Assembly: GCF_900116175.1 (NCBI RefSeq)
Contig: NZ_FPCH01000003.1
Span: forward strand, 930,001 to 994,000
DNA from: Hyphomicrobium facile
GTDB taxonomy: Bacteria > Pseudomonadota > Alphaproteobacteria > Rhizobiales > Hyphomicrobiaceae
DNA: 64,000 bases
Direction: 5' to 3'
In this document: positions 43,682 through 53,395 of the stretch, one piece after another
Numbering within the stretch: the stretch's first letter is position 1
Layout: every line of letters starts with the position of its first letter
Notes under the pieces: model-generated
The model's input: only the letters and a program-made list of their open reading frames with translations
Told to the model about the DNA's origin: nothing
Database searches by the model: none
Program-made: the position numbers and the translations under genes

Positions 43682-44404
43682 ATGGCAACCGGGTTGGACG
43701 GCAAATGTGCTCTTGTTACGGGTGTTAGTGGAAGCGGACAGGTCGGGGTAGCAGTAGCCCAAGCGCTCGCTGACCTTGGCGCGAGTCTCGCGATCTCGGC
43801 TCGCAATCGAGCCAATGTCGAGGCGCGGGCTGCTGAGCTACGCTCACGTGATGCTCGGGTTCTGGCGCTACCTGCCGATCTGACTAACGAGCAACAAGTG
43901 AATGAAGCGATCGATCGGATGGTTCGAGAGTACGGTCGCATCGATATTCTGGTGAACTTGGCGGGCGGGCTCACGCGTTACAAACCGGCTGTGGAGCACT
44001 CCTTGGATGACTGGCAGCATGAGATGAACAACAATCTTTTGTCGTCATTCTTGTGCTCGCGCGCCGGCTTTGTCCGCATGCGGGATAGTGGGGGTGGAAC
44101 CATCATCAACTTCGCCCGGGCCGGGCTGCCTCAGGCCAATATGGTCGCCTACAATTGCGCCAAAGCGGGCATCGAGGCGCTCACGAGAACGTTCGCACTC
44201 GAAGGACGTGACGTGGGCATCCGTGTCAACGCTGTGGCGCCGGGCTTAGTAGATACGGAATCCAACATCGCTGCGATGAAGCCTAAAGATCTCAAGCATT
44301 GGGCGAAACGCGATGATGTTGCTCAAGCCGTTGCATTTCTGGCGAGCGACGCATCTGCCGGAGTGACAGGGCAAGTCCTAGCAGTCACTGGATGGGGCGT
44401 ATGA
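43682..44404 (+). CDS. Short-chain dehydrogenase-fold protein with atypical active site
   Basis: A 240-residue SDR. The nucleotide loop reads GVSGSGQVGVAVAQAL, NLAGG replaces the usual NNAG, and YNCAK supplies the Tyr and Lys. The catalytic serine, normally 13 residues before the tyrosine in an ISS motif, is replaced: the sequence is IINFARAGLPQANMVAY. The C-terminal part VNAVAPGLVDTE and GVTGQVLAVTGWGV is normal. ATG 43682 is preferred because AAAGGAG lies six bases upstream, directly touching the alternative ATG 43676. It may bind a nucleotide without being a standard dehydrogenase. Confidence 0.82.
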   Translation: MATGLDGKCALVTGVSGSGQVGVAVAQALADLGASLAISARNRANVEARAAELRSRDARVLALPADLTNEQQVNEAIDRMVREYGRIDILVNLAGGLTRYKPAVEHSLDDWQHEMNNNLLSSFLCSRAGFVRMRDSGGGTIINFARAGLPQANMVAYNCAKAGIEALTRTFALEGRDVGIRVNAVAPGLVDTESNIAAMKPKDLKHWAKRDDVAQAVAFLASDASAGVTGQVLAVTGWGV

Positions 44405-44474
44405 GCCTCCGAATTGGCTGCAGTTTTTGAGATGCTCGTTGATGGTTGCCGGAGATTTCGAGAGGTGACCCAAG

Positions 44475-44909
44475 ATGGCAACCGTGAGAGATGTGCTCGC
44501 CCAGAAAGGGCGTGAAGTCCATCACATTCATCCAGACGCTTCAGTGCTGGTCGCACTTGAGATGATGGCGAAGCATCGGATTGGGGCATTAGTCGTTATC
44601 GACGGCGGCATTCTCACCGGGATCATCACTGAACGAGATTACGCCCGGAAGGTCGTGTTGAAGGGGCGGACCTCTCCCAGGACGCTGGTGCGGGAGATCA
44701 TGTCGACTACAGTCATCTGCACTCGGCTCGATCAAACCGTAGAAGAGTGCATGGCAATCATGACCGCGAAGGCCGTTCGCCATCTTCCGGTCATTGAGCA
44801 CACGGAGGTTATCGGCTTGGTTTCGATCGGCGATCTCGTCAAAAACGTCATCGCGGATCAAAAATTCATTATCGAGCAGCTCGAACATTACATCAAAGGC
44901 GACCGCTGA
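44475..44909 (+). CDS. Two-CBS-domain protein
   Basis: A 144-residue protein consisting of a CBS pair: the first from about residue 7 (VHHIHPDASVLVALEMMAKH, GALVVIDGGILTGIITERDYA) and the second from about residue 72 (TVICTRLDQTVEECMAIMTA, RHLPVIEHTEVIGLVSIGDL). CBS pairs bind adenosine nucleotides and report energy state. Stand-alone proteins of this size are common near stress and anaerobic genes in alphaproteobacteria. It follows the SDR gene by 70 bases. Confidence 0.87.
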   Translation: MATVRDVLAQKGREVHHIHPDASVLVALEMMAKHRIGALVVIDGGILTGIITERDYARKVVLKGRTSPRTLVREIMSTTVICTRLDQTVEECMAIMTAKAVRHLPVIEHTEVIGLVSIGDLVKNVIADQKFIIEQLEHYIKGDR

Positions 44910-45072
44910 TTCACAAGCGGGCGAGCGGGGGGCGGCGCTATTGGTCCTCATGGAGGCGGGCTACCCTCAGCGGTCGCGTAAATGCGGACCGATGTCGAGC
45001 TGAAGCATGAGTTGAAGCATGCTGGCCGGTTCGTCCGAAGCGCTAGCGCGCCTAGATTGTGGGAGACGCGAG

Positions 45073-45321
45073 ATGCAAATCGAAGAAACAAAGGGTCGGT
45101 TTGGGTTTCATTTTTCAGCAGGCGATGACGACGCCCGTCCGTCAGCGGCGTTCGTCCAGATCTATGTGAAATCCAGCGCCATGAGCCGGGCGGCTGATCT
45201 ACCGATTTCTCCGCATTTGATGACGGCAGCCGAGATTGATCGTTTTGTCGACGATGCGATCTTAGCTCTAGAGGCCCTCCGAAACGATGCGAAAAGTGCG
45301 CTGGCGATGGGCCTACCGTGA
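45073..45321 (+). CDS. Small hypothetical protein
   Basis: An 82-residue acidic protein (FGFHFSAGDDDARPSAAFVQ, then AAEIDRFVDDAILALEALRN). GGGAG lies seven bases before ATG 45073. No family recognised. The final helix-rich segment suggests a small folded protein. It lies between the CBS gene and another small frame. Confidence 0.5.
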   Translation: MQIEETKGRFGFHFSAGDDDARPSAAFVQIYVKSSAMSRAADLPISPHLMTAAEIDRFVDDAILALEALRNDAKSALAMGLP

Positions 45322-45490
45322 CGGGAGGTTCGGATCGGATCGAGCGCCCGACGGCGGCAGCTGCGTGATCCGTTACGGTGTGATTATCTTCGGCCGGTAA
45401 AGGCCGGGGCATTGAATCCCTCGCAGGATCTTCCCATGTTTTTTATGGAATGCCGGCGTTTGGAGCCGGTGTTGCCTGGAGGGTGTTCCA

Positions 45491-45760
45491 ATGGGGACCA
45501 CTCTTCCGCAAAGCATCATCTACGAGACGGCCGACGCGCGGAGTGTTGAGCGCGAAATGTCGTCGCTGGAGATGCTTGAGCACATGTCATTTTTCGCGGT
45601 CCTCGTCCTCTCTCCGTCCCTGTTCGACCATGAGTTCGCCTGGCAAAAGGAAGCCGACGACTTTCGCCGGGCTGCCGACGAAGCGGAACGGCAGGCTTAT
45701 AAGGCGAGCCAGCACGTTTCGACTCGTTGCCCTGACGGGGCCGGAGATGCGTGTGCGTAG
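45491..45760 (+). CDS. Small hypothetical protein
   Basis: An 89-residue frame with GGAGGG eight bases before ATG. Residues 27-72 look helical and amphipathic (FFAVLVLSPSLFDHEFAW, DDFRRAADEAERQAY). The last 15 residues look unlike coding sequence, so the gene may be shortened at its end. No family recognised. It ends about 100 bases before the NfeD-type gene. Confidence 0.4.
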   Translation: MGTTLPQSIIYETADARSVEREMSSLEMLEHMSFFAVLVLSPSLFDHEFAWQKEADDFRRAADEAERQAYKASQHVSTRCPDGAGDACA

Positions 45761-45864
45761 GTTTGCGGACTTCAGCCGCTGCTCGCTCGATAAGTAGATC
45801 CGCAGCGGCGTTGACTGCTTTCGTGTGGGCTTCTCGCATGGCGCGATCGGCTTCGCAGGGAGCT

Positions 45865-47292
45865 ATGGGCGTGAAACTGGAGCGCGCACCCCTTCTCGTT
45901 GCGGCGGCTTTCGCCGCTGCAGTGGCGACCTTCTCGCCGCCCTTCGCGGCCGACAAGGCGAGTTCCGTCAAGCTTGCCCTTGAGATCGATATCGACGGTG
46001 CGATCGGCCCCGCTACCGCCCGGCACGTGAAGGAGGCGCTGGTGACGGCAGATGAGCGCCGCGCTGAAGTTGTCATCCTGCGCCTCAACACGCCCGGCGG
46101 CCTCGTCACCAGCATGCGCGAGATCATCGCCGACGTGCTCGCCTCGCCGATCCCTGTCATCGGCTATGTGGCCCCGTCCGGCGCCCATGCGGCAAGTGCC
46201 GGCACTTACATCCTTTATGCGACGCATGTTGCGGCCATGGCGCCTGGGACCAATCTCGGCGCCGCGACGCCGGTCGAGATCGGCGCCCCCATGCCGGGCC
46301 TTCCCGCCCAGCCTGACACCCAGCCTGATAGGGGAGACCAGGGCGGCAGCGACAAGGGCGCGACGCCGGCGCCCTCGCAGGACGCCATGACGGCGAAGAT
46401 GACCAATGACGCCGTCGCCTTCATCCGCAGCCTGGCCGAATTGCGCGGCCGCAATGCCGACTGGGCGGAGAAGGCGGTGCGCGAGGCTGCGAGCCTTTCG
46501 GCCAATGCCGCGCTGCAGGCCGGCGTGATCGATGTCGTCGCCGCAGACCCGACCGAGCTGCTGGCGAAGATCGACGGCCGTACGGTCGCCGTGACGGGTG
46601 GAGCCTCGGAGCATTTGGCGACCCGCGGCCTCACCGTCGAGACGCTGCAACCGGGCTGGCTCATCCGTCTGCTCTCGGTCATTACCGATCCGAATGTTGC
46701 CGTCATTTTGCTGCTCGTCGGCATCTACGGCTTGATCTTCGAGTTCACCAGCCCCGGCGCGGTGGCGCCCGGCGTCGTCGGCACCATCGCGCTTCTTCTC
46801 GGCCTCTATGCGCTCAACCTGCTGCCGATCGACTATGCCGGTCTCGCGTTGATGTTGCTCGGGCTAACCTTCCTGATCGTCGAGGCCTTCAATCCGACCG
46901 TCATCCTCGGTCTCGGCGGTCTCGCCGCCTTCCTGCTCGGCACGGCGATGCTGTTCAAGGTCGAGGCGCCCGGCTTCCACCTGTCGCCGGCTGTCGTCGC
47001 GCTCGCCAGTGTGCTGGTCTTCGCTCTTGTCGTCTTCGTCGGCCGCGCTCTCTGGCGGGCTCGCCGCCGGCCGCCGCGCGTTGGCGGCGAGGCAATGCAC
47101 GGTCTGCCGGCGAAGGTCCTCGACTGGCGGGCGGGCGAAGGCCACGTGCGCGCCAACGGCGAGCGCTGGCAGGCCCGCGGCGACGAAACCTTCGCTCCCG
47201 GGGAGACGGTCGAGGTGGCGACCGTTAGCGGCCTGACCTTGATTGTGCGGCGCCGGGCGGACGCGGCAGCCGCCGGAGGAGAGCCCCCATGA
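45865..47292 (+). CDS. NfeD-type membrane serine protease (ClpP-like plus NfeD)
   Basis: About 475 residues. After a signal segment comes a ClpP-like protease domain ([20 protein letters not shown]; nucleophile serine in [13 protein letters not shown]), a low-complexity Pro/Gly insert near residues 150-175, four to five membrane segments, and a C-terminal OB-fold NfeD domain (GRALW... to LIVRRR). Long NfeD proteins cleave stomatin partners and help membrane quality control. The stomatin gene overlaps its end. The start is uncertain: GGGAG is very close to ATG 45865, and the frame is open from 45751. Confidence 0.87.
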   Translation: MGVKLERAPLLVAAAFAAAVATFSPPFAADKASSVKLALEIDIDGAIGPATARHVKEALVTADERRAEVVILRLNTPGGLVTSMREIIADVLASPIPVIGYVAPSGAHAASAGTYILYATHVAAMAPGTNLGAATPVEIGAPMPGLPAQPDTQPDRGDQGGSDKGATPAPSQDAMTAKMTNDAVAFIRSLAELRGRNADWAEKAVREAASLSANAALQAGVIDVVAADPTELLAKIDGRTVAVTGGASEHLATRGLTVETLQPGWLIRLLSVITDPNVAVILLLVGIYGLIFEFTSPGAVAPGVVGTIALLLGLYALNLLPIDYAGLALMLLGLTFLIVEAFNPTVILGLGGLAAFLLGTAMLFKVEAPGFHLSPAVVALASVLVFALVVFVGRALWRARRRPPRVGGEAMHGLPAKVLDWRAGEGHVRANGERWQARGDETFAPGETVEVATVSGLTLIVRRRADAAAAGGEPP

Positions 47293-48080
47293 TGCTCGAT
47301 TATCTGCCCTACCTGCTCGTCGCCGTAATTCTCTTCATCTTCCTGTCCGCGGCGATCCGCATTCTGCGCGAATATCAGCGTGGCGTGATTTTCACGCTCG
47401 GCCGTTTCACCGGGATCAAGGGCCCCGGCCTCATCATCCTCGTACCCTTCGTGCAGCAGATGGTGAAGGTCGATCTTCGGGTCGTCGTGCACAACGTGCC
47501 GCCGCAGGACGTGATCTCGCGCGACAATGTCTCGGTCAAGGTCAACGCCGTGCTTTACTTCCGAATCATCGATCCCGAACGGGCGATCATCAAGGTCGTG
47601 GATTTCATGGCTGCGACCAGCCAGCTCGCGCAAACGACGCTGCGCTCCGTACTCGGTAAGCACGAGCTCGACGAGATGCTGGCCGAACGCGACAAGCTCA
47701 ACGCTGCCATCCAGGAGATTCTCGATCAGCAGACCGACGCCTGGGGCATCAAGGTCGCGAACATCGAGATCAAGGATATCGATCTCGCCGAGAACATGGT
47801 GCGCGCTATCGCAAAGCAAGCCGAGGCCGAGCGCCTCCGCCGCGCCAAGGTGATCAACGCCGAAGGTGAGCAGCAGGCGGCGGAGAAGCTCGTCGAGGCC
47901 GGTCACATACTGGCGCAGGAGCCGCAGGCAATGCAGCTGCGCTTTTTCGCGGCGCTCCACGACGTCGCCGGCGAGCGCTCGTCGACTATCGTCTTTCCGC
48001 TGCCGATGGACCTCCTAGGCCATCTCGGCGAACGCTCGGGCGAAGGAGGAAAATTGCCGGAGCCGCCGGCATCAGGTTAA
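47289..48080 (+). CDS. Stomatin/slipin-like SPFH protein
   Basis: A 263-residue protein with an N-terminal membrane hairpin ([18 protein letters not shown]) and an SPFH domain ([40 protein letters not shown]), followed by a coiled segment [29 protein letters not shown] lies before ATG 47289, inside the nfeD end. Stomatin-NfeD pairs form membrane scaffolds with a linked protease. Its 3' end overlaps by four bases the convergent HAD gene. Confidence 0.9.
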   Translation: MMLDYLPYLLVAVILFIFLSAAIRILREYQRGVIFTLGRFTGIKGPGLIILVPFVQQMVKVDLRVVVHNVPPQDVISRDNVSVKVNAVLYFRIIDPERAIIKVVDFMAATSQLAQTTLRSVLGKHELDEMLAERDKLNAAIQEILDQQTDAWGIKVANIEIKDIDLAENMVRAIAKQAEAERLRRAKVINAEGEQQAAEKLVEAGHILAQEPQAMQLRFFAALHDVAGERSSTIVFPLPMDLLGHLGERSGEGGKLPEPPASG

Positions 48081-48868
48081 CGGTGAGCCAAAATCCATTG
48101 AGCTGCCTCCTCGAGATTTTCGGCGACGAGGTCGGGAGCAGAGGGCAATTTGGATTCATCTCCAGGACGATACTTGCCGGTTCGAACGAGAATGCCCATC
48201 AAGCCTGCAGAGATCGCGCCTTCAACATCGGCTTCTGCGTCGTCCCCTATCATGATGATCTTGCTCGCGGGATATCCGAGATCTTCGACGGCAGCGCCGA
48301 AGAAATCCGATGACGGTTTGCCAAACAGCAGGGCTCGACTGTTGGTCGCAAATTCGAGAGCGGCGACGAATGGGCCGGCGTCGAGGCTCAATTCGCCATC
48401 CGCGTCCTTGAAGTTTCGGTTCTTTGCGAGCGCCAAAAGTTCTGCGCCCTCCGTGATCTTCCGGTAAGCGCGATTGAGACGGTCGTAGGTGAAGTATTCT
48501 CCCGCGTCTCCGACAACGACCGCCTCTGCGCGGTCAGAAGGGAGATCGGCAAAGTCCTCTTCCAATTCGCGATGAACGACCAGGAATGGCGATAGCATAT
48601 GCTTTTCCAAGTATGCCCGCACTAGAATGGCCGGCGTCAACAGCTCGTCGTTTGAGACACGCAGACCCATTCGGCACAAATCGTCCATTACCTGACGCTT
48701 TGAGCGTCTGGTCGTATTTGTGATGAAGCGGAGCGGTAGACCGGCATGGCGCAGCCGCTCGACAGCCGCAAGTGCTCCTTCGATGGGAGTACTGCCCACA
48801 TAAATGACGCCCCCTAGATCCAGAAGGACACCGGAGATGCGAGGTGAGCTGCCGCTGCTTTCCTGCAT
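48077..48868 (-). CDS. HAD subclass IIA hydrolase with altered nucleophile motif
   Basis: A 263-residue HAD-IIA (NagD/HDHD2-type) protein: motif [30 protein letters not shown] and [18 protein letters not shown] are clear. The nucleophile motif is [11 protein letters not shown], so the first aspartate is present but the second one, the usual acid/base, is glycine. HDHD2- and LHPP-type members show similar changes (DLSG). Activity on small phosphates is possible but weaker acid catalysis is expected. It converges on the stomatin gene and diverges from the decarboxylase gene. Confidence 0.8.
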   Translation of the reverse strand: MQESSGSSPRISGVLLDLGGVIYVGSTPIEGALAAVERLRHAGLPLRFITNTTRRSKRQVMDDLCRMGLRVSNDELLTPAILVRAYLEKHMLSPFLVVHRELEEDFADLPSDRAEAVVVGDAGEYFTYDRLNRAYRKITEGAELLALAKNRNFKDADGELSLDAGPFVAALEFATNSRALLFGKPSSDFFGAAVEDLGYPASKIIMIGDDAEADVEGAISAGLMGILVRTGKYRPGDESKLPSAPDLVAENLEEAAQWILAHR

Positions 48869-49055
48869 TGTTGAAATCCCATCGCTCCGACTAGCAACAA
48901 TCGGGACTGCCGCGCTGGAGTTCTCATTATAGTGTAGCGTGCGCTAGCGATTTTCGAAACATATGCGGGCTGACAGCGCTGATCGTCCAGGAATTGAATT
49001 CACTGGCTCTAAGGTTGTGTGATGCTTTCTGATTTGCCACCTAACTAGGAATACG

Positions 49056-50753
49056 ATGCAAGCGACGGTTGCTACATATCTCATCGACCGCCTGAAGCAG
49101 GCCGGTCTCAAGCACGCGTTCGGCGTGCCAGGCGATTATGTGTTGACGTTCATGGACCGTCTCATCGAGTCCGGTATCGAATTCGTCGGCACCTGTAATG
49201 AACTCAACGCCGGCTACGCCGCAGACGCCTATGCTCGCATCAACGGCATCGGCTGCATTTGCGTCACGTGGGGAGTGGGTGGCTTCAGCGCCATGAACGC
49301 TGTGGCAGGCGCTTACGCGGAGCAAGTGCCGCTGGTCGTCCTGGTCGGCGGGCCGCGCACGATGCAACGCCGTTCCCCCATGCTGTTGCACCACGGCGTA
49401 GGGGATGTCGCAACAATGCAGCATGCCTATTCGCACATCACGGTGGCCTCTGTGTTGTTAGACGATGCCGTCGATGCGCCACAGCGGATCGATCGTGCGC
49501 TGGCCCTCTGCATTGCCGAAAAGCGGCCGATCATGATCGAGATCCCTGTCGATATGGTTGATCGGCCGTGCCAAGCGCCGGGCACCTTCGCTGCGCCTGC
49601 CCGGCCGCCGTCCGATCCTGATGCACTGAGGGAGGCGCTCGATGAGGTGATGTCGCTTCTCTCAACGGCGCGCCGACCGGTTATTCTGGGTGGCGTCGAA
49701 CTGCATCGTTACGGCTTGATGCAAGAATTCCGCCGGCTTGTTGAGGCGAGCGCCCTGCCGGTCGCGACTACGCTGCTCGGAAAGACGGTAATTTCCGAAC
49801 TTCATCCGCAGGCGATCGGTGTCTATGAGGGCGGAACCTCGCGTCCGACGATCCGAGACATTGTTGAGAATTGTGACGTCTTGCTGTGCCTTGGTGCCTG
49901 GATCAGCGATATCAACTTCGGTGTGTACACCGGCCGGCTCGAGGGTCGTCACATGATCCTCGCGAACTCCGGGCGCTTGAAGATCAGCCAACATGTATAC
50001 GAACAAGTGTGGATCGGCGATGTGGTCGTGGGGTTGGCTGACCGCATGCCAAAGGGTGGTCTATCTCATCCTCCCTTCACGAGCGTTTCGCGGTTATTGG
50101 ACACCAGCTTTACCGTCGAGCCCGGCCGCGCCCTGACAGTGAGCCGCGTCGCAAAGCGGATCAATGCCTTCATCGGTGAGACCACGACGGTCATTGCGGA
50201 AACCGGTGACTCGATTTTCCTCGCTGCCGATCTCGTGATGCACCACGATGTCGGCTTTATCGGCCAGGCATTTTACCTCTCGATCGGCTATGCACTTCCC
50301 GCGACGCTCGGCGCAGCGATCGCCGATCCGTCGCGACGGCCGGTCGCGTTCATCGGTGACGGCGCATTTCAGATGACGGCCCAGGAACTCTCTTCGCTTT
50401 GCCGACGAAACAGCAACGCCATCGTGCTTCTCCTGAATAACGACGGCTACACAACCGAACGGGTCATCCACGAGGGGCCTTATAACGACATTCAACCATG
50501 GGCCTATCACAAGCTACCGGAGGTCTTCGGCGGAGGCTGGGGCCGGCGAGTGACAACCGAAGACGAACTCGAGGATGCACTCGCGCACGCCCAGGCAAAA
50601 AACGACGGACCGGTCTTGATTGAAATCATGCTCGAGAGGTTCGACACGTCCGACGCGTTGAAGCAGTTGGGCGCTGAGCTGTCTCCTGAAAGAGGGCAGG
50701 CGCGCGTTTTGAGGAAAAGTGGTGCCAGCGATACGGTGAAAAAGTTAGACTGA
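49056..50753 (+). CDS. Pyruvate/indolepyruvate decarboxylase-family enzyme
   Basis: A 565-residue thiamine-diphosphate decarboxylase. E49 (TCNELNAGYAADAYAR) activates the cofactor; H112-H113 in LLHHGVGD are the paired histidines of pyruvate decarboxylases; GDGAFQMTAQEL with NNDGYTTERVIHEGPYNDIQ binds Mg-TPP and holds the second catalytic glutamate. It converts a 2-oxo acid to aldehyde plus CO2. Pyruvate (ethanol route) or indole-/phenylpyruvate are all possible; no alcohol dehydrogenase is adjacent. It is flanked by stress and fermentation genes, which suits a fermentative role. Confidence 0.87.
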   Translation: MQATVATYLIDRLKQAGLKHAFGVPGDYVLTFMDRLIESGIEFVGTCNELNAGYAADAYARINGIGCICVTWGVGGFSAMNAVAGAYAEQVPLVVLVGGPRTMQRRSPMLLHHGVGDVATMQHAYSHITVASVLLDDAVDAPQRIDRALALCIAEKRPIMIEIPVDMVDRPCQAPGTFAAPARPPSDPDALREALDEVMSLLSTARRPVILGGVELHRYGLMQEFRRLVEASALPVATTLLGKTVISELHPQAIGVYEGGTSRPTIRDIVENCDVLLCLGAWISDINFGVYTGRLEGRHMILANSGRLKISQHVYEQVWIGDVVVGLADRMPKGGLSHPPFTSVSRLLDTSFTVEPGRALTVSRVAKRINAFIGETTTVIAETGDSIFLAADLVMHHDVGFIGQAFYLSIGYALPATLGAAIADPSRRPVAFIGDGAFQMTAQELSSLCRRNSNAIVLLLNNDGYTTERVIHEGPYNDIQPWAYHKLPEVFGGGWGRRVTTEDELEDALAHAQAKNDGPVLIEIMLERFDTSDALKQLGAELSPERGQARVLRKSGASDTVKKLD

Positions 50754-50756
50754 AAT

Positions 50757-50774
50757 CAGGAACGTTCGTTCCTG
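50757..50774. other. Short hairpin after the decarboxylase gene
   Basis: CAGGAAC at 50757-50763 and GTTCCTG at 50768-50774 flank a 4-base loop, immediately past the stop codon. It precedes a stronger hairpin and may help transcription to stop. Confidence 0.4.
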
Positions 50775-50781
50775 GCGCGCG

Positions 50782-50808
50782 GAGCACGGCGTTTCTTGCG
50801 CCGTGCTC
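50782..50808. terminator. Hairpin between convergent genes
   Basis: GAGCACGGCG at 50782-50791 pairs perfectly with CGCCGTGCTC at 50799-50808 over a 7-base loop. It lies between the decarboxylase and antiporter genes, which converge, so it could serve both directions. No long T-run follows on either strand. Confidence 0.55.
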
Positions 50809-50918
50809 GAAAGCCACGAAGTGGGTTGGGGAGCATCGGGGCGTAACGGCGGGCAAGTGATCGCTGGCCTTAAATGCGCTGGAAGCTATCGAGCGTGACG
50901 GATCGCGCCCGGTCGAGG

Positions 50919-52703
50919 TCATGGGCGCTGGTCCTTTCGTTCATGACGGCTGGATGGAACCGTCAACGGTTCCGGCGTCGGCTGGGTAATCAGCCGGTCT
51001 CGCCCTGAAAAGATATCGCCTTGCACTTGTTCTATAAGACGTTCCGCATCCCGGCGCCGCACATCCTCTAGCGCTTGCTCTACGTCTCCGGACGAACAAC
51101 CAAGTGCGTTCAATCCCTCGGCGCCCATGAGGAAGGCGGATTCGACCGTCTCGCGAATTTCATAGTCCACGCCGGCGCGGATCAGCTCGATCGAGTGGCC
51201 TCGATCCCGGCTGCGCACCAGGAGCTTGGCCATTGGGAACTCGGCCTTGATCAGTTCGACGATCTGGTTCGACGCCTTGCGATCGTCCACGCAGACCATG
51301 ATGACTTCAGCGCTCTGAGCGCCAGAATGATGCAGAATATCCAGCCGCGTTCCGTCACCGTAGAAGATCTTGAAACCGAATTTCCCGGCTTCCCGAATGC
51401 GGTCGGGATTGTTTTCGATCATGGAGACGTCGACGCCTTTGGAAAGCAGGACCTGAGAGGCGACCTGGCCGAAGCGTCCGAAACCGATCATCAGCACCTG
51501 ACCTTTCAGGTCCCGCGCCGCTTCGACTCCGTCCAGTGAAACATTCTCCTTCAACAGCCGGTCAGCCAGGATGATAAGCAGCGGCGTCAACGCCATCGAC
51601 AAGATGACGACGGTCGAGAAGACCGCACTCTCCATCTCCGTGATCACGCCGCCCTGCGATGCGGCGAGGTAAAGCACGAAGGCAAACTCACCACCCTGAG
51701 CGAACATCGAAGTGCGATGCAGGGCGGCATGATTGGTGGCGCCGAACGCGCGTGCCACCGTATAGATACCGATCGCCTTGACCACCACGTAGGCCGCAAG
51801 AAGAGCGATCAGCAGCGGCCATTGCGCAATGACGATTTGAAGGTCGAGCGACATGCCGACGGCGAGAAAGAACAGACCCATGAGCAGGCCTCGAAAGGGC
51901 TCGATGTCGCTCTCGATCTGATGGCGATAGCTGGAACCAGACAGCATCACACCGGCCAGGAACGCTCCCATGGCCATTGACAGGCCCGACGCCTCCATCA
52001 GCAGCGCGGCTCCCAGAACTATCAGTAGGGCACCCGCCGAGAGCAATTCGCGGGCCCGCGCGCGCGCCAGAAGCGCGAAGAAGGGATTGAGCAGATATCT
52101 GCCTGCAAGGATCAGCAGCGCGACGGCCCCGACCGCAATAACGAAACCTTCGAACCCGCCTTCGACGCGGGAAACAGGGGACAGAAAGGCGACGAGAGCC
52201 AGCAGAGGAACGATCATCAAATCCTCGAACAGGAGGATAGAAACCGATTTCTGCCCCTCGGGCTCGGCCAGTTCCCCACGTTCCTGCAGGATCGACATGA
52301 TGACGGCAGTGGAAGACAGGACGAAGCCCGCGCCGGCCACAAACGCTGGCACCCAGGCGAGGTTGAACAGGAATTTCCCGGTCAGGGTGAGGAGCGCCAT
52401 GCAGATCAGGACCTGCGCTAGGCCGAGGCCGAAAATCTGGCCGCGCATTTTCCAGAGCTTTTGGGGGCGCAATTCCAATCCGATGACGAATAGGAACATC
52501 ACCACACCGAGTTCGGAAAAATGCAGGATCATCGAGGGATCCTCGAACAGTCCGAGTATCGAGGGTCCCACCAGCGCGCCTGCGGTGAAATATCCGAGAA
52601 CCGAACCGAGGCCCAGTCGGCGAAATATCGGAACTGCGACCACGGCTGCCGCCATCAGCACAACTGCTGGACCTATCGTATGCGCTAAACCCTCGGCCGC
52701 CAT
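50919..52703 (-). CDS. CPA2 cation:proton antiporter with TrkA-N domain (KefC-like)
   Basis: About 594 residues. Thirteen or so hydrophobic segments form a CPA2 exchanger (GLGSVLGYFTAGALVGPSIL near residue 30, FVIGLELRPQKLW). A cytoplasmic TrkA-N/RCK domain follows near residue 405 (VLMIGFGRFGQVASQVLLSK, IENNPDRIREA), then a tail. KefB/KefC proteins release K+ in exchange for H+ under electrophile stress. ATG 52703 has GGGAAG upstream and fits the family N-terminus. No KefF/KefG-type ancillary gene is present, so gating may differ. Confidence 0.87.
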   Translation of the reverse strand: MAAEGLAHTIGPAVVLMAAAVVAVPIFRRLGLGSVLGYFTAGALVGPSILGLFEDPSMILHFSELGVVMFLFVIGLELRPQKLWKMRGQIFGLGLAQVLICMALLTLTGKFLFNLAWVPAFVAGAGFVLSSTAVIMSILQERGELAEPEGQKSVSILLFEDLMIVPLLALVAFLSPVSRVEGGFEGFVIAVGAVALLILAGRYLLNPFFALLARARARELLSAGALLIVLGAALLMEASGLSMAMGAFLAGVMLSGSSYRHQIESDIEPFRGLLMGLFFLAVGMSLDLQIVIAQWPLLIALLAAYVVVKAIGIYTVARAFGATNHAALHRTSMFAQGGEFAFVLYLAASQGGVITEMESAVFSTVVILSMALTPLLIILADRLLKENVSLDGVEAARDLKGQVLMIGFGRFGQVASQVLLSKGVDVSMIENNPDRIREAGKFGFKIFYGDGTRLDILHHSGAQSAEVIMVCVDDRKASNQIVELIKAEFPMAKLLVRSRDRGHSIELIRAGVDYEIRETVESAFLMGAEGLNALGCSSGDVEQALEDVRRRDAERLIEQVQGDIFSGRDRLITQPTPEPLTVPSSRHERKDQRP

Positions 52704-52773
52704 ATGCTTCCCTGATTCCCTGAATGAGCAGAACGGGATCATGCAGTGCAATCCCAAGCGATTCAACGGAACT

Positions 52774-52794
52774 CCCCGCGGCTTCGGCGCGGGG
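52774..52794 (+). terminator. Terminator-like hairpin with T-rich tail, no gene upstream
   Basis: CCCCGCG at 52774-52780 pairs with CGCGGGG at 52788-52794 and is followed on the plus strand by CTTCTTTT. No plus-strand gene ends here; the antiporter starts 70 bases to the left on the other strand. It may be a leftover of a lost gene or end a small transcript. Confidence 0.45.
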
Positions 52795-53335
52795 CTTCTT
52801 TTCCGCAACCCAGGCTTTGCTCATCTGCCGGGGCGGCTGTCGCGGGCGTAGCCTTACTTCGCGTAAGTCGCGCTGAGAGAGTCGAGCATCATCGTCGCCT
52901 CCGTCAGCACGTCGCCGTCATCGAAGCGATATGATATCTCCTTCAGTGTTGCCGGAGGCGAGCACTATCAGTCGACAGCCGCGCCGACGATCGACCGTCT
53001 CGATTCGCAAATCATGAACGGGGAAGACTCATCCACTTCCGAAGTCGATCCACGTAGACCCAAAAAATCAGGACAGACGTAAAGGCGGGGTCGCCGCGGA
53101 TTACCAGCCGCAACGGCGCACGGCTCGATTGAGAAGGATGAAGCCCCTGTCATTCCTGGAAACATGACCCGGCCAGGGCCGCGAGCACCACCAGACAGAG
53201 TGCGGTTTCGCAGGCCGGGAGCCTTTAGCTCTTTGGGTTCTGTCAGAATTTTTGGAGACGCCCTGGGCCTCTTTTGAGGCCGTTAGGACGATGTTCACGC
53301 AGTGTCGCGAGGTCGATCGCGGACGCCAGTGTCCC

Positions 53336-53385
53336 GCTTATGTCGCGCTCGTGTCCTGGAGCTTATGTCGCGCTCGTGTCCTGGA
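53336..53385. repeat. Perfect 25-bp tandem duplication
   Basis: A 25-base unit beginning GCTTATGTCGCGCTCGTGTC occurs twice head to tail at 53336-53360 and 53361-53385, with no mismatch. The copies lie 10 bases from the 3' end of tRNA-Arg, in its downstream flank. It could be replication slippage or the trace of an integration event. Confidence 0.9.
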
Positions 53386-53395
53386 TATGTCCAAT

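Larger units (their letters stand above)
52704..53395. other. Long intergenic stretch with remnants and repeats
   Basis: About 690 bases without a convincing gene. It holds a terminator-like hairpin at 52774-52794, a 25-bp tandem repeat at 53336-53385, and on the minus strand near 52857-52940 a short frame ending KEISYRFDDGDVLTEATM, which looks like the tail of a lost gene. Short frames around 52968-53298 match nothing I know. It ends at the 3' side of tRNA-Arg, a common integration site, but no integrase is present. Confidence 0.45.

Noticed and set aside
46833-47960. 375-codon minus-strand frame opposite nfeD and stomatin genes
   Set aside because: Spans two well supported genes on the other strand and has no recognisable domain.
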